Part shown: piece after piece, positions 40,890-49,508 of the stretch
Layout of the letters: every line of letters begins with the position of its first letter
Position numbering within the stretch: position 1 is the stretch's first letter
Origin: Lepus europaeus
Lineage: Eukaryota; Chordata; Mammalia; Lagomorpha; Leporidae
Length of the DNA: 64,000 nt
Assembly: GCF_033115175.1 (NCBI RefSeq)
Contig: NC_084831.1
Span: 44,362,002-44,426,001 of the forward strand
Direction of reading: 5' to 3'
The notes under the pieces: model-generated
Told to the model about the DNA's origin: nothing
What the model saw: the letters and a program-made list of their open reading frames with translations, nothing else
Databases searched by the model: none
Program-made: the position numbers and the translations under genes

Positions 40890-41585
40890 GAGGCATCCTA
40901 AGGGAGGTGGGAGGTGTGACCCTCCTTAGGGAAGGCCCCTGTTGACTTCCATTACCTAGCTGGCCTGGGAGGAGAGCTGGCCTGCATGGGAAGTTAGTCC
41001 TGAATACGTGGGATCTCTAAAAGCCAATCTACAGCTCTGCCCGGCTTGTTATTGACCCCGGGCTGTCCCCCGATGGCCATGGTTACTTTGGAAGCTGGGC
41101 AGAGTGAAGGGCGTTTGTCAGTTTGGGGCCAACAGGGTCTGCTGTTCTGACCCAGAAGTCCTTTGACCCTCAGGGCAGTTCCTGTTCCAGTGGCCTTGCT
41201 CTTGGCAGAACTAACACGGCTGTTCAGGAGCTGGTTTCTGTCGTGACAGCTGCTTGCCCAATGCCCTGACTCCTCATAAGGAAAGCAGGTGCCATCTGGG
41301 GGTGGACTGGCCTTGTTGGGGCTCCCTGATGGCAGATCACTGCGTAAAGCAGCCATTAATTGCCCGGCTACCTATTCCTACATTGCTCCTGCTGCCTCAC
41401 CCCTCTCTCCTGGTCTCTGTTAAAGTAGAACACAGGAGAAGCCTTTAAGAATGTCAGCCAAGGGGGCACTCAATCTCAGCCCTAATCTTTGGGGGCCTGA
41501 GCTAGAAATCTGTGGTCACAGGCATGTTCTGACAACATTCTTCCTGTTAGATAAGACAATGCCCATGAGGAGAGCTATGTCTGTC
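40890..41585 (-). pseudogene. Internal fragment of the same retrovirus family, inverted (gag to pro)
   Basis: The minus strand matches the plus strand of 37890-38400 over a leader phrase (ATGCCCATGAGGAG), a zinc knuckle C-FP-Y-EESG-H-WASS-C, and a second knuckle C-QEQG-H-WNRN-C. It then runs on into VTMAIGGQPG and AVDWLLE, which resemble the start of a retroviral protease without its catalytic motif. It carries the same Cys-to-Tyr change and the same TAG in the second knuckle as the element at 35.0-40.3 kb. Confidence 0.6.
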
Positions 41586-41587
41586 TG

Positions 41588-42085
41588 TTAGGTAGGGAGT
41601 CAGAAATTAGCCTATGTGTGAGTGCAGGGCCTAAGGAAATTGACATCTACAGCAGTCCAGTCACCCTGATAACCTTCCAGGGCAGCCCAGCATCTGCACT
41701 TCAAAGTCCTGCCCAGACCCTGATAACTTCCAGGTGGTCCCACCCCTTCTACCTGGCCGGATAAGCATCCTTCCTCTGAGGCTCTAAGGTGGGCACCCTA
41801 GAGAGAAGCCCCTTGGCCAAGCCAGCGAGGCTTCCTCGGTCTGACAACTTCAGTGGGAAGGAATTTTTTTCCTATTTACACCCAATAAGTCTTTTGTTCT
41901 GGAGAAGAAGTAGAGGGGGAGAGAAAATGTGAGAAGGCAAGACCCATCCACTTGAAAACCCCAGCCTAAATGTAAGCTAGGCGCTCTCTCAGGTTCTGTC
42001 TGGAGGGGTGCCCGCCCATCCATCCTTGTGGATATCCCTACCCTGATAAACGTTGCTGCTTTTCCTTCCACGGCTCTCCTCACTT
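41588..42085 (+). repeat. Third LTR of the same family, 3' truncated
   Basis: Starts TGTTAGGTAGGGAGTCAG and follows the LTR sequence through the CTGATAAACG poly(A) region. It then loses the U5 end near CGGCTCTCC. It is more diverged than the paired LTRs and points opposite to the gag fragment next to it. Confidence 0.8.
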
Positions 42086-42559
42086 CTATGGAAGATCAAA
42101 CATGAAGACCACCTTATGCAAACTGTCTTCTATAAGGCCTAAAGATCAAACTGTATATCTTGATGGAGAGTCCGTCCTGAAGAGAATAGAGGAGAAATGA
42201 GGGAACAAGTCAAGCCTCCCCGATTGCTTAATATCAAGTGAAAACTTAGTAAACAATTTCAACTGTCAAATAACGTACAAAAACATTTACTAAAAGGTCT
42301 AATGCCATATATAAATCTTAAGAGTACATATAGTCAGAAATATTTCTTGAATATCTAACATAAGCATAAGCCAAATAAAACAGAGCTGTTAGTGAAGTTT
42401 CCTATGTAAACATACAATTGTACACACGTATAATATATTACAGGAGAGAACAACAAAACAGCCTCAGTTTCTAGCAAAGAGATTTGGCTGCCACTGTGTA
42501 CGGCAGGGGAAAAGACAGAAGAAGGCTAGGCCTGGAGCATTCTTTGGATTGAAGTTGCT

Positions 42560-42965
42560 CAGGAGTTGGTTTTTTTTTTTTTTTTTTTGCTACCTCTGCC
42601 AAATATGTTACTGGAGATGCCTGGAACAGAGATTTTGTCTTTGTGTGAGAGAGAATTTAGATGTGAGACAGAGTAGCAATAGAGATTGGTAGCTTCGAGA
42701 TCCGCAGGAGAGAAGGCCCACACTTCCGGGAATGGAGAGTTCCTACCCTCCGGAAGGAAAAGTTCTTGTCAAGGTCCCCGGGGGCACCTAAAGGTCAACC
42801 AATGAGGATCAGACATGCCTCAACCTTTAACTCCCATGCCCTGTGTCTATAAAAGGAGCCCTCCCAACCTCTGACGCGTGACTTCCCCGGCCCCCGCCCT
42901 CTTGGGACCCGGGAACCTGGTCCAGGAGCAGAATCCCAATAAAAGCCTGTAAATTGATTCATCTG
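42560..42965 (+). repeat. LTR-like segment of a different family with TATA and poly(A) signal
   Basis: The segment has TATAAAAG at 42848-42855 and CCCAATAAAAGCC with AATAAA at 42938-42943, the spacing expected for an LTR promoter and R region. The 5' edge is unclear and there is a poly-T tract at 42571-42588. The family is not recognised. Confidence 0.45.
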
Positions 42966-44000
42966 GCTGGGCAGATTTGTTAGGTGCCAGACACCTTGCA
43001 TAGACGTGATTCCATTATATTAGGTTCAAAGATTTTAGTGTTCGTAGAAGAAGAGGTGATTTTATTTTAGGGAAGACAGAATGGGGGATAGAGGGGGAGT
43101 AGGGACTGAGCTCCCTGGAACCGAGGGCGAAGGTGGGGGGTGTTGAAGTCAGGCTTCATTGCATCTGAACCGCAGGCAGTCTTTTCTGGAGCTGCTTGAC
43201 CCTGGTGAGGAGAGCAGAAAGGTACATTGTCTTAGGAGTTTGGTATGCCCCAGGTTCTGGGCTTTCCAGAGCAATCGACATTCTGCTAGCCTTTACATTA
43301 TGTCTCTGCACCCAGGAGGAGAGAGGGGATAGAGGAGGGGAGGGGTCAGGAGGAGAGAGGCAGTTTCGGCTGCAGGGGGCGCAGGGTGAGTAGAGGGTCT
43401 TGGTCCAGAGGCTGCAGCACCCCGAGGGAAGAGCAAGAGTGGAAGAAGGGAAATCGTGGGTTCAGGATTCAAGAGGAGGCTCCGGGTCTTTCTCCTGCGG
43501 GGAGGGCTTGGAGTGAGGAAAGCTGACCTTGAGGAGGACAAAGGCTTAGGGGAATCAGCTGGGTCAGCCAGAGAGGAAACACCAGAGGCAGGATCAGGAG
43601 GGCCCCGGGGCGAGTGGGGCAGAGGCCGGTCTGCTGGGCCAGGATCTCAGAGTGGATGGGGCGAGGGCCGGCAGAGGGAAGAGGAGGCTGGAGAGGGGGG
43701 AATGCAGTGAGTGTAGGGCTGTGTGTTCCTGAGATGCCGGCTTCTCAGGTGAGGAAGTGTAGAGTCAAAATCAAAATGGAGTGAGTGTGGCTTAACACTA
43801 ATTGCAGACCTCTTGCTTCTGTACATATTAGCTTTGCTTACTAACAGCTAAGGGTCTATCTTGTGAAACTATGTGGGCCCAAATTCCCAGGAACGAGGTT
43901 GACCAAAATGTGTCCTTCACTGTTATCTTACAATCATATCTTGGATCTGTTGTTGGGTTTGTTATTGTTAGCTGTCATTTTACAACCATATTCTGTTTTT
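42966..44000. other. Unassigned purine-rich, GC-rich stretch between LTR pieces
   Basis: 43020-43740 is rich in GAGG and GGGG on the plus strand and contains an 84-codon open frame at 43456-43710 without a recognisable domain. The phrase GGAGTG-GGAAAG-TGACC recurs near 44550, suggesting both stretches derive from one duplicated or retroviral source. 43760-44000 may be another LTR fragment. Confidence 0.35.
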
Positions 44001-44003
44001 TGT

Positions 44004-44340
44004 TTTTGTTTTTTTTTCTTTTTGACAGGCAGAGTGGATAGTGAGAGAGAGAGAGAGAGAGAAAGGTCTTCCTTTTTGCTGTTGGTTCACCCTCCAATGG
44101 CTGCTGCGGCCGGCGCATCTCGCTGATCCGAAGCCAGGAGCCAGGTGCTTCTCCTGGTCTCCCATGCAGGTGCAGGGCCCAAGCACTTGGGCCATCCTCC
44201 ACTGCCTTCCCGGGCCATAGCAGAGAGCTGGCCTGGAAGAGGGGCAACCGGGTTAGAATCCGGCGCCCCAACCGGGACTAGAACCCAGTGTGCCGGCGCC
44301 GCAAGGCGGAGGATTAGCCTGTTAAGCCACGGCGCCGGCC
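44004..44340 (-). mobile_element. C-SINE, young type
   Basis: Antisense, with ATATTCTG repeated on both sides. It lies inside the possible LTR fragment 43760-44450. Confidence 0.9.
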
Positions 44341-44589
44341 TATATTCTGGTGTTTTTTTTTTTTTTTATTTTATTGTTCACTGCATACCAGGTTGCCTTG
44401 CCTCTAATTTTCAATAAAATTCATGTGTGACTGTCACTGGTTTTTGTAATATTCCATTTTAGCTGACTAGTGGACGCCAACAGGAGAAGAGAGAGGTGGG
44501 GAAGTAGAAGATTTAAGGGGAGGCACCAAACCTTCCTCCATAAGAACCGGAGTGTGGAAAGTTGACCCTAGAGGAGGAAAATGGCTTGG

Positions 44590-44713
44590 AAGGAGAGGCA
44601 GAGAAAGAGAGGTCTTCCATCTGCTGGTTCACTCCCCAACTGACCACAATGGCTGGAGCTGCACTGATCCGAAGTCAGGAGCCAGGAGCTTCCTCTGGTC
44701 TCCTACGTGGCTG
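44590..44713 (-). mobile_element. C-SINE truncated at the solo LTR
   Basis: Antisense tail-proximal part only. It stops at CTACGTGGC, exactly where the LTR starts. Confidence 0.8.
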
Positions 44714-45307
44714 TGTAAGGTAGGAAGTCAGATATGAGCTAATGTGTGTGTGACAAAGGCCTAAGGAGTTGACATCTAGGTCCAGCATATGCATCTCAAA
44801 GTCATCCCGATAACCTTCCAGGTGCAGCCCAGTATCTGCACTTGAAACACCCTACCAGGGGTCCTGCCTATCCTTCCTCTAACCCGGGGTGATGCCAGCC
44901 GGGCTTCCTCCTGTCTGATAACTTCAGGGGGAAAACTCAGATAGGAATTTTTCGTATTTACTTCCAAAAAGTCCTTTGTTCCAGGAGGAGCAGAGGTGGG
45001 GAGGCAAGACCGATCCCCTTAACCCCCCCTCCCAGCCTCAACCGTACTGTGCGCTCAGCCCTCTGCCTCTATGCTGAGCCGCCCACCTGGCATGCCCAGG
45101 TGTATTCTCTCCACTCAACCATGTAACCCCGCTCTCCCACAGTCTGAGCAACTGGGCACTCTCTCTCAGGTTCTGTCTGGAGAGGTGCCCATCCGTTCTT
45201 ACGGATGTCCCTGCCCTAATAAACCTTGCTATTTGCTTTCTACTTACTGTCTCACGCCTGAATTCTTTCTTGCGTGAAGAAAACAACCCTTGTGTTCTCC
45301 GGTAACA
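44714..45307 (+). repeat. Fourth LTR of the family (solo LTR, diverged, with insertion)
   Basis: Runs from TGTAAGGTAGGAAGTCAG to CTCCGGTAACA with the family's CCTAATAAACCTTGC signal. About 90 extra bases lie near 45040-45150 (GCGCTCAGCC to ACTGGGC). I see no matching 4-bp duplication at its ends. It cuts a C-SINE (44590-44713) short. Confidence 0.8.
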
Positions 45308-45363
45308 CCCCCATATCAGCAATAAGTAGCCAGACAGAAACTGGCATCTCGTCTCCTTGTCTT

Positions 45364-45687
45364 TTTTTAGATTTATTTATTTATTTGAAAATCAGAGTTA
45401 CACAGAGGAAGGGGAGGGGGAGAGAGAGAGAGAGAGAGAGGTCTTCCATCCCTGGTTCACTACCCAGTTGGCTGCAACTGATCTGAAGCCAGGAGCCAGG
45501 AGCTTCTTCCAGGTCTCCCACGTGGGTGCAGGGGCTCAAGGACATGGGCCATCTTCTACCGCTTTCCCAGGTGCAATAGCAGGGAGCTGCATGGGAAGCA
45601 GAGCAGCCAGGACTCAAACCCACGCCCACATGGGATGTCAGCACTGCAGGTATCGGCTATACCCACTACACCACAGCACCAGCCCCA
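45364..45687 (-). mobile_element. C-SINE
   Basis: Antisense copy between two LTR pieces. Confidence 0.87.
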
Positions 45688-45699
45688 CATCCTATTGTC

Positions 45700-45982
45700 T
45701 TTACACCCCACTCCTGCATTCTTCCCCAGGTTCCGAGGCCCAGCAGCCCCTTGAAAGACCAGTACGGAGGAATTTATCTCTGCCTGCTGTTCCCTACTCC
45801 CACCCCTAGCCCAACTAAGATATAAAAAGGCCTGGTCCCTGGGGTCAAGGCCTTCTGCCCTCTGTGTCCAGTCTGTGTACCCTGGCAGTTGGTCACCCAC
45901 CTCTGTGGATTTCTTTTCTCTGAATAAATTTGGTCTGATTGTAGATTTGTATCCTCTCTGTTCTGTGCCTCTTTTCCTAACA
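45700..45982 (+). repeat. LTR-like 3' segment (TATA, AATAAA, TAACA end)
   Basis: TATAAAAAGG at 45821-45830, AATAAA at 45923-45928 and a CCTAACA end near 45982. A roughly 31-bp tandem duplication of the CTGTGCCTCTTTTCCTAACA phrase follows to about 46025. It is probably a truncated solo LTR. Confidence 0.45.
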
Positions 45983-46061
45983 GAATGCAGGCACTGTGCC
46001 TCTTTTCCTAACAGAATGCAGCCACTGTGCCCAAAACCCACCCCTGGAAACAGTTGTAACA

Positions 46062-46760
46062 CTCATCATTACTGGATTGGTTAAATAAATTATGGTATAT
46101 CGGCCGGCGCCGCAGCTCACTAGGCTAATCCTCCACCTTGCGGCGCCGGCACACCGGGTTCTAGTCCCGGTCGGGGCACCGATCCTGTCCCGGTTGCCCC
46201 TCTTCCAGGCCAGCTCTCTGCTGTGGCCAGGGAGTGCAGTGGAGGATGGCCCAAGTGCTTGGGCCCTGCACCCCATGGGAGACCAGGAGAAGCACCTGGC
46301 TCCTGCCATTGGATCATTGCGGTGCGCCGGCTGCAGCGCTCTACCGCGGCGGCCATTGGAGGGTGAACCAATGGCAAAAGGAAGACCTTTCTCTCTGTCT
46401 CTCTCTCACTGTCCACTCTGCCTGTCAAAAATTAAAAAAATAAATAAATAAAAAATAAATTATGGTATATCCATCAATTAAATATTATATAGCTATAAGA
46501 AAATTCTAGGAAACTCGTTAGGCACTGATATGAAATAATTGTCCAAACCTATTGAAATATGTAAATAAAGCTAAAATTTGTTTTTACAAGAGAGGGTAAT
46601 AGTACTTAGGGATGCATGCATATATTTGGTCATATTTACATAAAATATTTCTGGAAGAATAAAGGAAAGGTAGGAGCCGGGAGGGATTGGGATTAAGATG
46701 GGAGAGATAATTTTTATATTGGTTTTTGAACATTGTTTCTTGTTTTGAGAGTAATTAAAA
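46062..46760 (+). mobile_element. L1/HAL1-like 3' end split by a C-SINE
   Basis: GGTTAAATAAATTATGGTAT is repeated on both sides of the SINE at 46101-46450 as a target duplication. The remainder (46450-46760) is A/T-rich L1 3' sequence. Confidence 0.65.
46101..46450 (+). mobile_element. C-SINE with long target duplication
   Basis: Sense, with GGCCGGCGCC head. AAATAAATTATGGTATATC occurs before the head and after the (AAAT)n tail. Confidence 0.93.
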
Positions 46761-46767
46761 AATAACT

Positions 46768-48112
46768 AGGGGCAGGCATTTGGTACAGTGGTTAAGACTC
46801 CACGTTGGAGTGGTTAGGTTTAAATTTGGCTCAACTTCCAATTCCAGCTTCCTGCCAATGTGCACTCTGAGAGGCCAAGTACCTGGGTCCCTGATGCATG
46901 TGACAGACCCACATTAAATTCCTGACTCCTTACTTCGTCATGGCCCAGCCCCAACTGTTATAGGCACTTAGGGAGTTAAACCAGTGGATAGAAGCCCTCT
47001 CTCTCTCTAATCTTTCTGGCCAGTGTGTGGTGTAGCAGGCAAAGCTGCCGCCTGTGACACTTGCATCCCATATGGGCACCAGCTTGTGTCCTGGCTGCTC
47101 CATTTCTGATCCAGCTCCCTGCTTATGGCCTAGGAAATGCAGCAGAAAGTGGCCCAAACATTTGGGCCCTTGCCACCCACATGGGAGACCAGATAAAGCT
47201 CTGGGTTTTGGCCTGGCCCAGCCCTGGACATTGACTCCTGGCTTTGGACTGGCCATTTGCAAGAATTTTGGGAATCAACCAGTGGATGGAAGAGCTCTCC
47301 TTCCCCCTGTCTTTCCCTGTTTGTTATTCTGCTTTTCAATTATAAATCAATAAAATTTTAAACAGTAAAATCACTGATGAAAACGATAAAACAAAAACAT
47401 AGCATTACTTAAATCATGGAAAATACACTGTTTACAATTCCAGAGCTGAAACAAGAAGGCAGAGTATAGCTTTGTTTGATCTTGGCTAGGAATGTGTACT
47501 TTAGCCAACCCAAATGTTTCACCATCTCTCAAACTCATCCATTTTTTAAAGAGATTTATTTTATTTATTTGAAAGCAGAATTAGAGAGATGGAGGAACAA
47601 ACAGAAAGAGACCTTCCATCCATTGGTTCATTATCCAAATGGCCATGATGGTCGGGGCCAGGCTAGGCTGAAGCCAGGAACCGGAGTCACAGATGGCAGC
47701 CTAACCTGCTACACTACAGTGCCAGCCCATCAAAACTGATTTTGTGGTTACAAATAAATATTTGTGAATAGGCCAGTTGGTAAATACAGAATCTGCAAAG
47801 AATAAGTATCAAGTATATTGTTAACAGAAAAACTTTAGAGCCACAAAATTTAACAGTCTGAGTAGGAGCCCGAGTTGTGGTGCAGTGGGTTAACTCACCA
47901 CCTGTGATTCCCCTACCGGAAAGCCAGTTCAAGTCCTGGCCCCTACACCCACATGGGAAACCAAGATGCAGTTCCTGGTTCCTGGCTTTAGCCTGCGCCA
48001 GCCTCACCAGTTTAGGCTATTTGGGGAGTGAACCAGCACAGGGAAGATCTCTCTCCCTCACTCCCTGTCACTCTGCCTTTCAAATAAGTAACAAACAAAG
48101 CTCAAAAGAAAA
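46768..48112. mobile_element. Four C-SINE copies
   Basis: Sense 46768-47010 (old), sense 47023-47365, antisense fragment 47545-47730 and sense 47865-48112. The short gaps are unique. Confidence 0.8.
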
Positions 48113-48117
48113 AAAGA

Positions 48118-48560
48118 TTCTTTATTAAACAAAGAACAGTTTGAGGACAAAAGGATTCATGAACGGGGCAGCATTCAGTATCAGAAGAGGTGCAGGGTGC
48201 TCAGCACCCCAAGGGATCCACAGGAGCGCAGTGGGTTTGCCTTCCTCCGAGTGGCCTGATCAGCTGCTCCCTGTGACTGACAAGGCTTGGCTGCTTGCAC
48301 TTAGCTGAACTCTGATTACCAGGTTAAGTGATGTTTTGGTTTCTTTGCTTAGGTCAGAACTCAAGCCACCGTGACAGCTTCAGGCCACAGGCCTGCTCAC
48401 TTAACAGATTGACGTATTCATAACTTCCCTTAATCTTCAGAAAATAATACGTGCCGGAGAACTTCAGGTTGTAAAGACGGGCCCCCGGCTGGCACGGACC
48501 CTGGGGGTTCTGCTTCAGACGCTGCACCAGTGCGTGGAATCCCCCCATCCGCCGGCCGTG
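48118..48560 (-). pseudogene. Unassigned minus-strand open frame with 3'-UTR-like tail (terminal exon or processed pseudogene)
   Basis: On the minus strand a 64-codon frame runs from ATG 48548 to 48354 (MGGFHALVQRLKQNPQ at the start, LSRWLEF at the end). About 230 bases of non-repetitive sequence follow, then an AATAAA (48126-48121), as in a real transcript end. The frame extends a little upstream to a possible acceptor CCTCAG. I do not recognise the protein. It could be the last exon of a small gene, or a retrocopy remnant. No poly(A) tract follows the signal, because a C-SINE tail abuts it. Flanking C-SINEs are at 47865-48112 and 48592-48910. Confidence 0.3.
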
Positions 48561-48591
48561 GCTACTGTGCCCTGAGGTTTAAGAGGTGCGT

Positions 48592-48910
48592 TGGGCTTAA
48601 CAGGCTAATCCTCCGCCTTGCGGCGCCGGCACACCGGGTTCTAGTCCCGGTTGGGGCGCCGGATTCTATCCCGGTTGCCCCTCTTCCAGGCCAGCTCTGC
48701 TATGGCTCGGGAAGGCAGTGGAGGATGGCCCATGTGCTTGGGCCCTGCACCCGTATGGGAGACCAGGAGAAGCACCTGGCTCCTGGCTTCGGATCAGCGA
48801 GATGTGCCGGCCGCAGCGGCCATTGGAGGGTGAACCAACGGCAAAAAGGAAGACCTTTCTCTCTGTCTCTCTCTCACTATCCACTCTGCCTGGCAAAAAA
48901 AAGAAAAAAA
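48592..48910 (+). mobile_element. C-SINE upstream of SCP2
   Basis: Sense, lacking the first head bases, with target duplication AAGAGGTGCG before the head and after the A tail. It ends about 180 bases before the CpG island. Confidence 0.92.
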
Positions 48911-49200
48911 GAGGTGCGCTGACCCTGGCGACAACGCCCGCCGACAGCACCCCTGTTCCCACACTCAGCGTCCTCAGGCCGCCTCCGGCCTCCAGCGATG
49001 GCTACCCCAGGCCCACCCTCTGTCACCGGAAAGAACAGAAACACCGGGTCAGTGACCAGCAGCGGCCGGGACTTCCAGGCCTTTCTGGAAGCTGCGGCGC
49101 CAGCCCGCACCCGCGACCTCTGGCCTCGCCCCCGCCCCGCAGAGGAGCGCTCGCGCAGGCGCCGTCGCCCCGCCCCGCCCCCGCGCGAGCGCCCCGCCCC

Positions 49201-49356
49201 GGCGCGCGCCCCTCCTCCCGCCCCGCCCCGCCCCGGCGCGCGCCCCTCCTCCCGCCCCGCCCCGCCCCGGCGCGCGCCCTTCCTCCCGCCCCGCCCGCCC
49301 CGGCGCGCGCCCCTCCTCCCGCCCCGCCCCGCCCCGGCTCGCGCCCCTCCTCCCGC
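49201..49356 (+). repeat. 34-bp GC-box minisatellite in the SCP2 promoter, about 5 copies
   Basis: Units starting GGCGCG (GGCTCG in the last) begin at 49201, 49235, 49269, 49302 and 49336, a period of 34 with one 33. Most units contain CTCCTCCC followed by overlapping CCCCGCCCC boxes. The array ends about 85 bases before the ATG, so it may lie in or just upstream of the 5' UTR. Confidence 0.85.
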
Positions 49357-49439
49357 GCCGGTGCCGCTCGCGCTCCAGAAGGTCCCAGCCGCCGCCCGCT
49401 ACACCTCGCTGCGCTGTAATCTCCGGCACTGGCCAAGCC

Positions 49440-49508
49440 ATGTCCTCTTCCGCGCGGAAGTTGGCGCCCCTGCGCAGGGTGTTCGTGGTAGGGGTCGGCA
49501 TGACCAAG
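49440..49508 (+). CDS. SCP2: SCP2 coding exon 1 (start)
   Basis: 69 nt encoding [20 protein letters not shown], then MTK. The donor GTAAAC follows, in phase 0. The start was chosen because MSSS and [12 protein letters not shown] match the family start. Residues 5-10 differ from the human protein as I remember it. Confidence 0.94.

Noticed and set aside
40994-41356. 120-codon minus-strand open frame as a possible new host gene
   Set aside because: It matches the gag-pro remnant of the neighbouring retrovirus, including the zinc-knuckle spacing.
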